A stretch of 64,000 bases of DNA. Source: Altererythrobacter lutimaris. GTDB taxonomy: Bacteria; Pseudomonadota; Alphaproteobacteria; Sphingomonadales; Sphingomonadaceae. The stretch spans positions 2,702,693 to 2,766,692 of the forward strand of contig NZ_JABWTA010000001.1 in NCBI RefSeq assembly GCF_013371495.1. The letters run 5' to 3'. Positions 55,567 to 64,000 of this stretch are shown here, piece after piece. The position numbers and the translations under genes are program-made. The notes under the pieces are model-generated. The model was not told the DNA's origin. It saw only the letters and a program-made list of their open reading frames with translations, and ran no database searches. The number at the start of each line of letters is the position of its first letter. The stretch's first letter is position 1.

Positions 55567-55583
55567 CGATTCCACCCGCTCCA
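55567..55583 (+). repeat. Second copy of the tRNA-Gly 3' end
   Basis: CGATTCCACCCGCTCCA lies 74 bp past the real tRNA end and repeats its T-arm and acceptor end with a small deletion. It looks like a remnant of an earlier insertion or a duplication at this site. Confidence 0.5.
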
Positions 55584-55652
55584 TGCGGTTCAGCTTCATT
55601 CAGACCAAAGTATTGGCTGACGCGCGTGGCCACTCGCGTATAGACTGGCCGC

Positions 55653-57515
55653 ATGGCCAGCGAGATCGCTCAGATCGTCCAGTTTCTTGAAGGCACATCG
55701 CCTTTCGACACGCTTCCTGCTGAAGAACGGGCCAAGCTGTCGCGCGCAATCAGCGTGACTTACTTTCGCAGCGGCGAAACTGTGCTGGAAGCAGGGTCTC
55801 ACAATGAAAGCCTGTATCTTGTCAGATCTGGCGCGGTGGAGCTGCGTCTCGCCGGCGAAGAGCTAACCGCGCGGATCGGCACCGGCGCAAGTTTTGCCTA
55901 TCCCTCGCTCCTGCGCGGGGGCGAAGTGCGCAATACGACCATCGCGCTGGAGGATACGCTTCTCTATTCTATACCTGCCGAACACTTTCATCGCCTGCGT
56001 GAAAGCGAGCCGCGCTTCCGTGAGTATTACGCTCGAGACGAAAATAGCCGTATTCGCCATGCTCTTGAGCGGCAGCGCAAGGCGCAATCACTCCAGCTTG
56101 ACCGGACGCTGCTGGAGAACCTCATCTCGCGCGGCAAGCCGGTTTCCTGCGCGCCTGGGACAACCATTCGAGCAGCCGCAAAACTGATGAGCGAACGCAA
56201 TGTCAGCACGCTGGCAGTCTGCGAAGATGAGCGGTTGCTTGGTATCTTTACCGACAAGGATCTGCGCAGCAGGGTTGTGGCGGCAGAAACAGCCCTCGAT
56301 CAACCGATCAGCACAGTCATGACCGCCAATCCGCGCACCTTGTCTGGCGATGCGAGTGTTGCCGAAGCTATGGCGATGATGGCCTCGGGCGGTTTCCGGC
56401 ATATCCCGCTGTTGGGCGCAGGCGGCAACCTCGCAGGCATATTGAGTGCAACCGATATCCTTTCATTCCTAGGCAACAATGCGATTGATGCAGGGATGGC
56501 AGTCGCACGGTCAAAGACCGACGACGAGTTGATTGCGGCTGCACGCCAAGTGCCTGAGAGCTTCGCTGCGATGGTCGCTTCAGGCGTTCAAGCGAGCCAT
56601 GCGATGCGGTTCACGTCCGCCTTGGGCGAAGCCGTGCACCGCCGCGCGGCAGAGCTCGCTGAAGAAGAGCTTGGAGCGCCGCCTGTGCCTTACGCGCTGG
56701 TCGTGTTCGGATCGCTTGCGAGGAGCGAGCAATTGGTGGGATCCGATCAGGATAACGGTCTGGTGATCCATGACAGCGCGACGGAAGCCGACTTTGCCTA
56801 TTTTGAGCGGCTTGGCACGCGCATCTCCGACATCCTCGACGCCTGCGGTTACGCCTATTGCAAGGGCGGGATCATGGCGAAGAATGCCGAGCAGCGCCGC
56901 ACGGCGAGCGGCTGGCAGGAGCGCTATGCGAAGTGGATCGAACGGCCCAATGAGGACCGTATCCTGCGCGCAACGATCTTCTTCGACATGCGCCATGTCC
57001 ACGGCGACGCATCACTGTCACAACAGGTCCGGCAGGACCATGTCGACCTGTTCAAAGACAGCCCGCTGTTCGTCAGCTTCCTCGCGCGCGATGCCTTGCG
57101 CAGCAAAATACCCCTCGGGATTTTTCGCAATCTCGTGCTCGACCGGGCAGAGGATGGCCAAAAGGTGTTCGATGCCAAACGTCAGGCGATCATGCCAATC
57201 GTGGATATCGCGCGAACGCATGCTCTGGCTGCGGGCCTCGCCGAGGTGGGCACGATAGATCGGTTGCGGGCGCTTGCGTCGACAGGCGCCATGAACAGCG
57301 ATGATGCGCAAAGCCTTGAAGATGCGATGCTGCTCGTGAACGAGATGCGCATTGCGCATCAGGCGCGCCAGGTTGAAGCGGGTAAGGAGCCGGACAACCT
57401 CATCGCACCCGATGATCTTTCTCCGCTCGAACGGGATTACCTGAAAGACGCCTTCGCTGTGATCCGCAGCGCGCTCGACTCGCTGCGGCGCAATTTTGCC
57501 GGCGGCATCGCCTGA
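55653..57515 (+). CDS. cNMP-binding/CBS/DUF294 nucleotidyltransferase-like protein
   Basis: 620-residue cytosolic regulator. Order: cyclic-nucleotide-binding-like beta-barrel (about 10-125; GETVLEAGSHNESLYLVRSG), paired CBS domains (about 155-285; SERNVSTLAVCEDERLLGIF and ATDILSFLG), DUF294 nucleotidyltransferase (about 330-470; VFGSLARSEQLVGSDQDNGL, with GS and DxD-like residues) and a C-terminal substrate-binding helical domain. Related proteins sit beside ActP and the CrbS/CrbR kinase genes in many Proteobacteria. It is the first gene of the run and the exonuclease follows 17 bp later. Confidence 0.9.
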   Translation: MASEIAQIVQFLEGTSPFDTLPAEERAKLSRAISVTYFRSGETVLEAGSHNESLYLVRSGAVELRLAGEELTARIGTGASFAYPSLLRGGEVRNTTIALEDTLLYSIPAEHFHRLRESEPRFREYYARDENSRIRHALERQRKAQSLQLDRTLLENLISRGKPVSCAPGTTIRAAAKLMSERNVSTLAVCEDERLLGIFTDKDLRSRVVAAETALDQPISTVMTANPRTLSGDASVAEAMAMMASGGFRHIPLLGAGGNLAGILSATDILSFLGNNAIDAGMAVARSKTDDELIAAARQVPESFAAMVASGVQASHAMRFTSALGEAVHRRAAELAEEELGAPPVPYALVVFGSLARSEQLVGSDQDNGLVIHDSATEADFAYFERLGTRISDILDACGYAYCKGGIMAKNAEQRRTASGWQERYAKWIERPNEDRILRATIFFDMRHVHGDASLSQQVRQDHVDLFKDSPLFVSFLARDALRSKIPLGIFRNLVLDRAEDGQKVFDAKRQAIMPIVDIARTHALAAGLAEVGTIDRLRALASTGAMNSDDAQSLEDAMLLVNEMRIAHQARQVEAGKEPDNLIAPDDLSPLERDYLKDAFAVIRSALDSLRRNFAGGIA

Positions 57516-57532
57516 CATGGTTCGGGTCTGAC

Positions 57533-58198
57533 ATGCTGGCTGGCTGGCGGTTTGAACGCGCATTGAAGAAGCTCGCGCAGTCGCACGAACCAGCACTTGC
57601 AGCATATGCTCAAGCCGATTGGCCCGACCCTGCGTTGCCAGTGCACGAGGCCCCCTTACTTGCGCTCGATTTCGAGCTCGACGGACTGACCCGTGATGCG
57701 CATTTGCTGCAAGCGGGCTGGGTCCCGTTTCAAGGCCGCAGTATCGTCATGGCCGATGCACAAGTGCATGATATTCGCAGCTATGCTGACCTCAACCGAG
57801 TGGCTGTTACCGTGCACGGAATAGGCACAGAGCGCGCGTCGGAAGGCTCGCGACCGCGCGAAGTCATCATTAAGCTTCTCAATGCAATGAGTGGTCGTAT
57901 CCTGGTTGCACATGCTGCGGGCATCGAACGAAGTGCGCTCCAGCGCATCACCCAAACACTGTTTGGCGAGACCTTGCCCATCCGATCGATCTGCACATTG
58001 GAGCTGGAGCGCCGATTGCATCCCAATCTTATTGGCGAGGGCGTGTATCGTCTTGGCGCCTGCCGCGCGCGCTACGGCCTGCCGGAATATGATGCGCATG
58101 ATGCTTTGACCGATGCGCTGGCAGCAGCTGAACTGTTTCAAGCACAGCTTGCCCATTCTGGCGCTAACGCAAGCCTCAAGCGTTTCGAAAAATGCTGA
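57533..58198 (+). CDS. 3'-5' exonuclease (DEDD, PolIII epsilon-like)
   Basis: 221-residue exonuclease-fold protein: LLALDFELDGLTRDAHLLQA gives the ExoI Asp-x-Glu pair, ILVAHAAGIERSALQ the ExoII region and YDAHDALTDALAAAELFQ the ExoIII His/Asp. Replicative epsilon has a polymerase-binding tail, absent here. It regularly accompanies the CBS/DUF294 gene in this neighbourhood, though its role in acetate signalling is unknown. Ribosome site is weak. Confidence 0.85.
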   Translation: MLAGWRFERALKKLAQSHEPALAAYAQADWPDPALPVHEAPLLALDFELDGLTRDAHLLQAGWVPFQGRSIVMADAQVHDIRSYADLNRVAVTVHGIGTERASEGSRPREVIIKLLNAMSGRILVAHAAGIERSALQRITQTLFGETLPIRSICTLELERRLHPNLIGEGVYRLGACRARYGLPEYDAHDALTDALAAAELFQAQLAHSGANASLKRFEKC

Positions 58199-58327
58199 GC
58201 CAGACCGGGCTGCAATACTCCTAAGACTAAAGTCTCTCTCGTTCCTGCACGCGCCGCGACCTACCCTGCATGGGAAAGTGCGAGGAAGCTCTCCCGTGCT
58301 TCAACAAAGAAATGGAAGGGGATGGAC

Positions 58328-58690
58328 ATGGACGAGACAGTTTCAGCAGACGATCCCGGTGATTTCGAGATGTCGAGTGAGGACACAAGCGATACGTCGT
58401 CTTCCTCATCCAGCAGCTCAAGCCCGGAAACCGGCGAGACCAGCGCAGTGGAGGACGCTTATTGGCGCGAGAACATCCGATTGCTGGTAACGCTTATGAC
58501 GATTTGGTTTGTTTGCTCTTTTGGCGCTGGGATCCTGTTCAGGGACTTCTTGGATCAGTTCATGCTTGGCGGTTATCCGCTTGGCTTCTGGTTCGCGCAG
58601 CAAGGCTCAATCTACGTCTTCATGGCTCTGATCTTCTACTACGTCGTCAAGATGCGGAAGATCGAACGCAAATACGATCTCGACGATTGA
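58328..58690 (+). CDS. DUF4212 membrane protein (symporter small subunit)
   Basis: 120-residue protein. The last 75 residues are the DUF4212 part with two hydrophobic helices (about 47-70 and 80-105: LLVTLMTIWFVCSFGAGILF, then QQGSIYVFMALIFYYVVKMR). The N-terminus is an unusual acidic, serine-rich tail (TSDTSSSSSSSSSPETGE). DUF4212 genes precede ActP-like symporters almost universally and are probably their subunit. The second ATG is preferred, with AAGGGG seven bases ahead. The gene lies 13 bp before actP. Confidence 0.88.
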   Translation: MDETVSADDPGDFEMSSEDTSDTSSSSSSSSSPETGETSAVEDAYWRENIRLLVTLMTIWFVCSFGAGILFRDFLDQFMLGGYPLGFWFAQQGSIYVFMALIFYYVVKMRKIERKYDLDD

Positions 58691-58703
58691 GGGGGAGGGT
58701 ATA

Positions 58704-60479
58704 ATGGAAACGCAAACTCTCATTTATATCTTCGTCGGCATCAGCTTTGCGCTCTATATCGGCATTGCGATCTGGAGCCGCGCTGGTTCAACGAAAGAGT
58801 TTTATGTCGCAGGCGGCGGGGTCAATCCTGTCGTCAATGGTATGGCAACCGCTGCTGACTGGATGAGCGCGGCAAGCTTTATCTCCATGGCAGGCCTGAT
58901 CGCCTTCCTTGGTTATGACGCATCTGTCTATCTCATGGGCTGGACCGGCGGGTATGTGATGCTCGCGCTTTTGCTAGCGCCCTATTTGCGCAAGTTCGGT
59001 CAATTTACCGTGCCCGACTTTATCGGCACGCGATACTATTCCAAGGCTGCGCGCGTTGTCGCTGTGATCTGCCTGATCTTCATCAGCTTCACCTATATTG
59101 CTGGTCAAATGCGCGGTGTGGGCATTGTGTTTAGCCGCTTCCTTGATGTGCCTATTACCATGGGCGTCATCATCGGCATGGGCATCGTGTTCATCTATGC
59201 GGTCATGGGCGGCATGAAGGGCATCACTTACACGCAGGTCGCACAATATTGCGTGCTGATCTTCGCTTACATGGTGCCAGCATTCTTCCTCAGCTTCATG
59301 ATCACCGGCAATCCAATCCCGCAACTGGGGCTAGGGTCGACTGTGAATGATGGGTCCGGGTTATACGTGCTTGAAAAGCTCAATCTGGTCCTACTGGATT
59401 TAGGGTTCGGGGAATACACGGCTGGCTCCAAGAGCATGATCGATGTTTTCTGCATCACTATGGCTCTGATGGTCGGTACCGCCGGTCTGCCTCATGTTAT
59501 CGTGCGCTTCTTCACTGTGCCCAAGGCATCGGATGCACGTAAATCTGCAGGCTGGGCGCTGGTCTTCATTGCTCTGCTTTACACCACTGCTCCGGCTGTC
59601 GGCGCGTTCGCTCGCATCAACTTCATCGATACCGTGAACGAGACGAGCTACAGCCAGGCACCTGACTGGTTCAAGAACTGGGAGAGCAATGATCTCATCG
59701 CTTTCCAGGACAAGAATGGCGACGGTGTGATGCAATACCGGTCTGGCAATGCCTTTGAAGGTTCGCCTGAATTCGCACAAGGCAATGGGCCATCGGGAGA
59801 ACGTGTTGTCACTAATGCGCCTGTCGCAGACAGCGAGAACGAGGTCTATGTCGATCGCGACATCATGGTGCTAGCAAACCCTGAAATCGGCAATCTGCCG
59901 GGCTGGGTGATCGCTTTGGTCGCTGCAGGCGGCTTGGCGGCAGCGCTGTCCACGGCAGCAGGATTGCTGCTGGTGATCTCCAGCTCGGTCAGCCATGATT
60001 TGCTCAAATCGACCTTCCGTCCCAATATTTCGGAGAAAGGCGAGCTGCTTGCAGCCCGATTGGCAGCAACAGCAGCGATTGTGGTGGCAGGTTACCTCGG
60101 CATCTATCCTCCGGGATGGGTGGCGCAGGTGGTGGCCTTCGCCTTCGGTCTTGCCGCAGCAAGCCTCTTCCCGGCGATTTTCATGGGCATCTTTAGCAAG
60201 TCCATGAACAAGGAAGGCGCGATTGCCGGCATGGTCACAGGTCTGGTCTTCACGTTCACCTATATCTTCTACTTCAAGCTGGCGAACCCGGCTGCGAACG
60301 TAGCGGACAATTGGTTGTTCGGGATTTCGCCGGAAGGGATCGGCGTGATCGGTATGCTGTTGAACTTCGGCGTCGCTATCGCGGTGGCCAAAGTGACAGC
60401 AGCGCCGCCTGCTGAAATCCGCAAGCTGGTAGACTCAATCCGTGTTCCCCGCGGAGCAGGTGATGCTCACGCACATTGA
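58704..60479 (+). CDS. ActP-like monocarboxylate/acetate sodium symporter
   Basis: 591-residue transporter of the SSS family (VC_2705-type) with about 13 membrane helices. Landmarks: FYVAGGGVNPVVNGMATAAD, AASFISMAGLIAFLG, DFIGTRYYSK, FTYIAGQMRG and GTAGLPHVIVRFFTV; a large loop of about 310-395 (VNETSYSQAPDWFKNWESND) lies outside. It imports acetate or related acids with Na+. Forms a unit with DUF4212 upstream and ends at a terminator. GGGAGGG ribosome site. The gene symbol actP is likely but substrate untested. Confidence 0.92.
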   Translation: METQTLIYIFVGISFALYIGIAIWSRAGSTKEFYVAGGGVNPVVNGMATAADWMSAASFISMAGLIAFLGYDASVYLMGWTGGYVMLALLLAPYLRKFGQFTVPDFIGTRYYSKAARVVAVICLIFISFTYIAGQMRGVGIVFSRFLDVPITMGVIIGMGIVFIYAVMGGMKGITYTQVAQYCVLIFAYMVPAFFLSFMITGNPIPQLGLGSTVNDGSGLYVLEKLNLVLLDLGFGEYTAGSKSMIDVFCITMALMVGTAGLPHVIVRFFTVPKASDARKSAGWALVFIALLYTTAPAVGAFARINFIDTVNETSYSQAPDWFKNWESNDLIAFQDKNGDGVMQYRSGNAFEGSPEFAQGNGPSGERVVTNAPVADSENEVYVDRDIMVLANPEIGNLPGWVIALVAAGGLAAALSTAAGLLLVISSSVSHDLLKSTFRPNISEKGELLAARLAATAAIVVAGYLGIYPPGWVAQVVAFAFGLAAASLFPAIFMGIFSKSMNKEGAIAGMVTGLVFTFTYIFYFKLANPAANVADNWLFGISPEGIGVIGMLLNFGVAIAVAKVTAAPPAEIRKLVDSIRVPRGAGDAHAH

Positions 60480-60553
60480 TTGAGAGCTTGCAACTGACGA
60501 GAGCTGGGGGCTCTCAAAACGGAAGGGGCGGTGCAGTTTGCATCGCCCCTTTT
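60480..60553 (+). terminator. Tandem hairpins ending the symporter operon
   Basis: TTGAGAGC pairs with GCTCTCAA at 60480-60517; then AAGGGGCG...GTGC pairs with GCATCGCCCCTT at 60523-60553 followed by a T-run. The second hairpin is a standard terminator. Confidence 0.75.
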
Positions 60554-60607
60554 GCTTGCATGATCGAGCAGAATTGATAGCTTCCTCCTCGGGAGAGGGA
60601 GAGGATT

Positions 60608-63600
60608 ATGCTGTTCGGGGCCGCAATTGCGGCAGCGACTATCTATTTGGCGTTTCTGTTCTGGCTCGCTGCGCGCCGCGACCGCCAGCACGAAGAGGGC
60701 ACTGGACAGCTGGAAAGCAGATCCGCTCAGGGCTGGGTGTATGGCCTCAGCCTGGCTGTGTATTGTACCAGCTGGACGTTCTTTGGCGGGGTTGGCAGCG
60801 CAGCGAGCGATGGCTGGCATTTCCTGCCGATCTACCTTGGTCCGATCCTCGTGTTTACAGTGGGTTTCAGCCTCGTGCGGCGCATTCTTGCAACCGCAAA
60901 GGCGCAGCATTCCACTTCAATCGCGGACTTCCTGTCAGCGCGCTATGGCAAGAGCGCGAGTGTCGCGGCGCTCGTCACGATAATCGCTACGATTGGTTCC
61001 CTTCCCTATATGGCGCTGCAATTGCAGTCAGTCGGCTCTTCGCTGCTCCTGATTGATCCATCGCTTGAAAGCAGTGTTGCCTTGGACGAGCTCGTCCTAT
61101 TGGTTGCTGGACTAATGGCGCTTTTCGCCATTCTGTTCGGCTCCAGCAGAGGTGAGCGAGCGGGCAACAATGCGGGGCTTGTCCTGACGATTGCTGTAGA
61201 AGCGGTGGTGAAGCTTGTTGCATTGATCGCTGTCGCCATACTCGCCCTGATCGTCATGAGCGGCGAAGGCGCGCCAGAGGTTCCGCAAGTGTTCACACCT
61301 GCACAGTTTGATGCCCGCTTTGCTGTCCTCACATTGATTGCAGCCTGCGCAGCGCTATGCCTGCCGCGCCAATTCCACATGACGTTCGTGGAAGCGCAAA
61401 GCGAACGGGCGAGCGCGCCGATGCGGTGGGTATTCCCGGGATACCTTGTCCTGACTTCTATCGTCATCATACCGATTGTGCTCGGAGGGTTGGTTGCCTT
61501 GCCGCAAGGCACGAGCCCTGACAGCATCGTTATGGCCTTGCCGCTCGCAATGGACAGCAATGCGCTTGCTTTGCTGGTTTTCGTAGGCGGCTTTTCTGCT
61601 TCAACGGGCATGATCGTTGTTGCAAGCGTGGCTTTGTCGACGATGATCACGAACGATCTTCTCGCGCCGCTGTTCTTCCGCAAGACGCTGCAAGGGGGAG
61701 GGGACAGAGCCCGCCTCGCGCAGCAATTGTTGACCATGCGGCGGTTGGTTATCGGCGCGCTGCTGTTCTTTGCTTACCTGTTCTATCTCGGTTTCGGAGC
61801 GGTTACGAGCCTTGCAGGCCTTGGCACGCTCGCCTTTGCCGCGATGGCGCAGTTTGCCCCCGGACTTGTGCTCGGAATGCTGTCGAAAGCGGGGACGCGC
61901 AGCGGTATGATCGCAGGCCTCGTCGCCGGTTTCATCCTCTGGCTGATGTTGCTGATTATTCCGGCCGCGACCGGCACACAGCCTCCCTTTGCGATCCATC
62001 CCGACCCGCTGGTCTCTGGCGTGATGCTGAGCCTTGGCGCAAATGTCGCGTGCTATTGGCTCGGCTCCAATATCGGCCGTCAAAGCTTGCTTGACGCATC
62101 ACAAGCTGCTGCCTTTGTCGGCGTGCCGACACCCGGAAGTGTGCCGGCGCGCGTTACGCAAATGCGTGTCGCTGACATTCGCTTGCTGCTGGCCCAATTG
62201 ATCGGACGGAGCCGCGCCGACGCAGCGATTGCGGGTATGCCTGAGCTTTATCGCAACAGCGATCCAGCCGACGACGAACTGCTCTCCATGGCTGAACGCA
62301 CAATCGCCGGCGTTGTCGGGGCATCCTCCGCCCGCATGCTAGTTGCAAGCTGGTCCCAAGGCGATCCAGTGCCGCTCGCGGAAGTCATGGCGATGTTCGA
62401 TGAGACGAGCAAACGCCTCTCCTTCAGCGGCGATTTGCTTCAGATCGCGATTGAAAACATCGATCAGGGCGTCGCACTGGTCGATGCAGACATGAAATTA
62501 GTTGCTTGGAACAGTCGCTACCAGGAGATGTTCGGCCTCAGCGATCAGATGGCAACAGTCGGCACACCGATCGAAGACCTGATCCGCTACAATATGCAAC
62601 GCACGGGGATGAGCGATGCGGAGATCGAGCAGCAAGTGGCGCGACGGCTCGAGCATATGCGCGCTGGACGTGAACACCGGATCGAGACCGAGCAGCATGA
62701 CGGACGAATCCTGCAGATCATTGGCAATCCCGCGCCAGGCGGCGGCTATGTGACGTCTTACAATGACGTCACTGCGGATCGCCGGGCCGAGCAAGTGCTT
62801 CAGGAAAAGGTGGAAGAACGCACGGCTCAGCTTAGCGAAGCAAACGAAGCGCTGGAGGCTGCAACACAGTCCAAGACGCGGTTTCTCGCTGCGGCAAGTC
62901 ATGACTTGATCCAGCCGCTGAATGCAGCGCGGCTGTTTGCCTCTGCGCTAGGCGAGGAAGTGCGCGATCGCGAACACTTGACGCGGTTGGTCAAGGACCT
63001 CGATGGTTCGATTACTTCGGCTGACCGGTTGATCCGCGCTTTGCTTGATATCTCGAAGCTGGACGGCGGGGGTATCGAGCCGAAAATAGAGAGCTTCGCG
63101 CTTGACGAAGTGTTCGACGAGCTTGTGCGCGAACTGGGCGTGCAAGCGACAGCAAAAGGCTTGCGTTTGCGGCGTGTCCCTACAAGCGCATGGATCGAGA
63201 CAGACCGCGCTCTGCTGACGAGCGTGCTGCGCAATCTCTTGAGCAATGCGATACGGTACACCGACAAAGGTGGCGTGCTGCTCGGGGTTCGCCGCAAGGA
63301 TGGAGACTCTCGGATTTGCGTCTACGACACGGGCCGCGGAATTGCGGACCATGAGGTCGCAACAATCTTCGATGAATTCCAGCGCGCCTCTGCAACGGAT
63401 CGCGAAGGCCTTGGCTTGGGGCTTGCAATCGTTCGGCGGATATCAGCCTTGCTGCAAGTGCATGTCGAAACATCGTCTGTTCTAGGGCAGGGCAGTTGCT
63501 TCGCCTTGCACGTACCTGTTGCGCGATGGGAGCGGCGCAAGGCCGTCAAGTCTGCCAAGCGAAGATCCTCACACCTCACCGAGGCGCGTGTGCTCGTTGT

Positions 63601-63997
63601 TGACAATGACCCCGCCGCCCTTTCTGCGACGGCGGCGCTCCTCGGGAAATGGGGTCTTGAGGTCGTGTGCGCAGGCAGTAAGGCAGAAGCCTTGGAAGCT
63701 TGCCCTCAAGCACCCGACGTTGCCATCATGGACTACCGCTTGGACGGTGACGCGCGCGGCGATAGCGTCTTCCTGGCGCTGTGTGAAAACTGGGATGCGT
63801 ATCCCGCGTCTATCCTGCTGACCGCCGAGAGTGGGGATGAAACCGCAGAAGCTGCCAAACGTATGGATGCCAATCGTTTGCTGAAACCATCTTCCCCTGC
63901 GGCTTTGCGCGCGCTTATCGCCGATGCCGCGAGCAAATCCCGCCAATCAGCAGGAAAAGCAAGCGATCAAGCCGGAGCGGAATCCGCCGCAGGCTGA
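60608..63997 (+). CDS. SSS-domain hybrid sensor histidine kinase (CrbS-like)
   Basis: 1129-residue membrane kinase. Residues about 1-490 form an SSS transporter-like module of 12-13 helices (GWVYGLSLAVYCTSWTFFGG, then FHMTFVEAQS); about 600-720 is a PAS sensor (IAIENIDQGVALVDADMKLV); HisKA has the phosphoacceptor in FLAAASHDLIQPLNAARLFA; the ATPase has NLLSNAIRYTDKGGVLLGVR and GLGLGLAIVRRISALL; a receiver domain ends the protein (ARVLVVDNDPAALSATAALL, phosphoacceptor in VAIMDYRLDG). Such kinases sense acetate flow and control acetate genes with a LuxR-type regulator, which should lie just outside. Confidence 0.92.
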   Translation: MLFGAAIAAATIYLAFLFWLAARRDRQHEEGTGQLESRSAQGWVYGLSLAVYCTSWTFFGGVGSAASDGWHFLPIYLGPILVFTVGFSLVRRILATAKAQHSTSIADFLSARYGKSASVAALVTIIATIGSLPYMALQLQSVGSSLLLIDPSLESSVALDELVLLVAGLMALFAILFGSSRGERAGNNAGLVLTIAVEAVVKLVALIAVAILALIVMSGEGAPEVPQVFTPAQFDARFAVLTLIAACAALCLPRQFHMTFVEAQSERASAPMRWVFPGYLVLTSIVIIPIVLGGLVALPQGTSPDSIVMALPLAMDSNALALLVFVGGFSASTGMIVVASVALSTMITNDLLAPLFFRKTLQGGGDRARLAQQLLTMRRLVIGALLFFAYLFYLGFGAVTSLAGLGTLAFAAMAQFAPGLVLGMLSKAGTRSGMIAGLVAGFILWLMLLIIPAATGTQPPFAIHPDPLVSGVMLSLGANVACYWLGSNIGRQSLLDASQAAAFVGVPTPGSVPARVTQMRVADIRLLLAQLIGRSRADAAIAGMPELYRNSDPADDELLSMAERTIAGVVGASSARMLVASWSQGDPVPLAEVMAMFDETSKRLSFSGDLLQIAIENIDQGVALVDADMKLVAWNSRYQEMFGLSDQMATVGTPIEDLIRYNMQRTGMSDAEIEQQVARRLEHMRAGREHRIETEQHDGRILQIIGNPAPGGGYVTSYNDVTADRRAEQVLQEKVEERTAQLSEANEALEAATQSKTRFLAAASHDLIQPLNAARLFASALGEEVRDREHLTRLVKDLDGSITSADRLIRALLDISKLDGGGIEPKIESFALDEVFDELVRELGVQATAKGLRLRRVPTSAWIETDRALLTSVLRNLLSNAIRYTDKGGVLLGVRRKDGDSRICVYDTGRGIADHEVATIFDEFQRASATDREGLGLGLAIVRRISALLQVHVETSSVLGQGSCFALHVPVARWERRKAVKSAKRRSSHLTEARVLVVDNDPAALSATAALLGKWGLEVVCAGSKAEALEACPQAPDVAIMDYRLDGDARGDSVFLALCENWDAYPASILLTAESGDETAEAAKRMDANRLLKPSSPAALRALIADAASKSRQSAGKASDQAGAESAAG

Positions 63998-64000
63998 TCG

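Overview
The window is chromosomal DNA of an alphaproteobacterium, most likely Sphingomonadales and probably the Erythrobacteraceae. The evidence is a PhyR-NepR-EcfG general stress response locus, a class I PHA synthase with a lysine/alanine-rich phasin, a methionine synthase split into two genes, EcfG-type promoter motifs (GGAAC-N16-CGTT), and moderately GC-rich DNA. No species call can be made from the sequence alone. Most of it is ordinary core genome, interrupted by one clear 10-kb mobile island.

Layout. 1-1 kb: a RES/Xre toxin-antitoxin pair, with the toxin cut by the window edge. 1.1-5.3 kb: a LOG-family protein, a glmM-DUF1272-thiD operon and iron superoxide dismutase. 5.3-9.2 kb: the general stress response locus with ecfG, nepR, a CHASE/HWE sensor kinase, phyR and a candidate small RNA. 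9.2-15.5 kb: a YghO-like protein, a fatty-acid desaturase, lptF-lptG-GNAT, DUF427 and clpS. 15.6-18.6 kb: phasin and PHA synthase. 18.7-23.6 kb: an aminotransferase, a four-gene module of unknown function (HTH protein with a membrane segment, small protein, membrane protein, winged helix), a crotonase and a thioesterase. 23.8-24 kb: tRNA-Cys and tRNA-Thr. 24.1-34.6 kb: one-carbon metabolism, with an ArsR/methyltransferase regulator, metF, split metH, then a tandem glycine riboswitch and gcvT-gcvH-gcvPA-gcvPB. 34.6-37.5 kb: a polysaccharide flippase, a nucleotidyltransferase and an Nmad3 protein. 37.5-44.1 kb: a complete valine/isobutyryl-CoA degradation operon. 44.2-45.2 kb: a LacI-type regulator.

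45.43-55.46 kb: a phage-satellite-like island in tRNA-Gly(CCC), bounded by a 43-bp direct repeat. It carries integrase, an AlpA/excisionase-like protein, primase, SF3-type helicase, terminase small and large subunits, two unknown helical proteins and a Type II restriction-modification pair. It has no portal, capsid or tail gene. The 5' half of the tRNA is stranded on the left; the complete tRNA lies on the right.

55.6-64 kb: the acetate-sensing/uptake region, with a cNMP/CBS/DUF294 protein, a DEDD exonuclease, DUF4212, an ActP-like symporter and an SSS-domain hybrid histidine kinase.

The strongest candidates for something undescribed are (i) a two-stem small RNA with a C-rich anti-Shine-Dalgarno loop next to phyR, behind a near-consensus EcfG promoter; (ii) a single 27-bp site reading as an EcfG promoter in both directions between nepR-ecfG and the sensor kinase; and (iii) the capsid-less, terminase-bearing, restriction-armed island. 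All are read from sequence and need computational or experimental confirmation.
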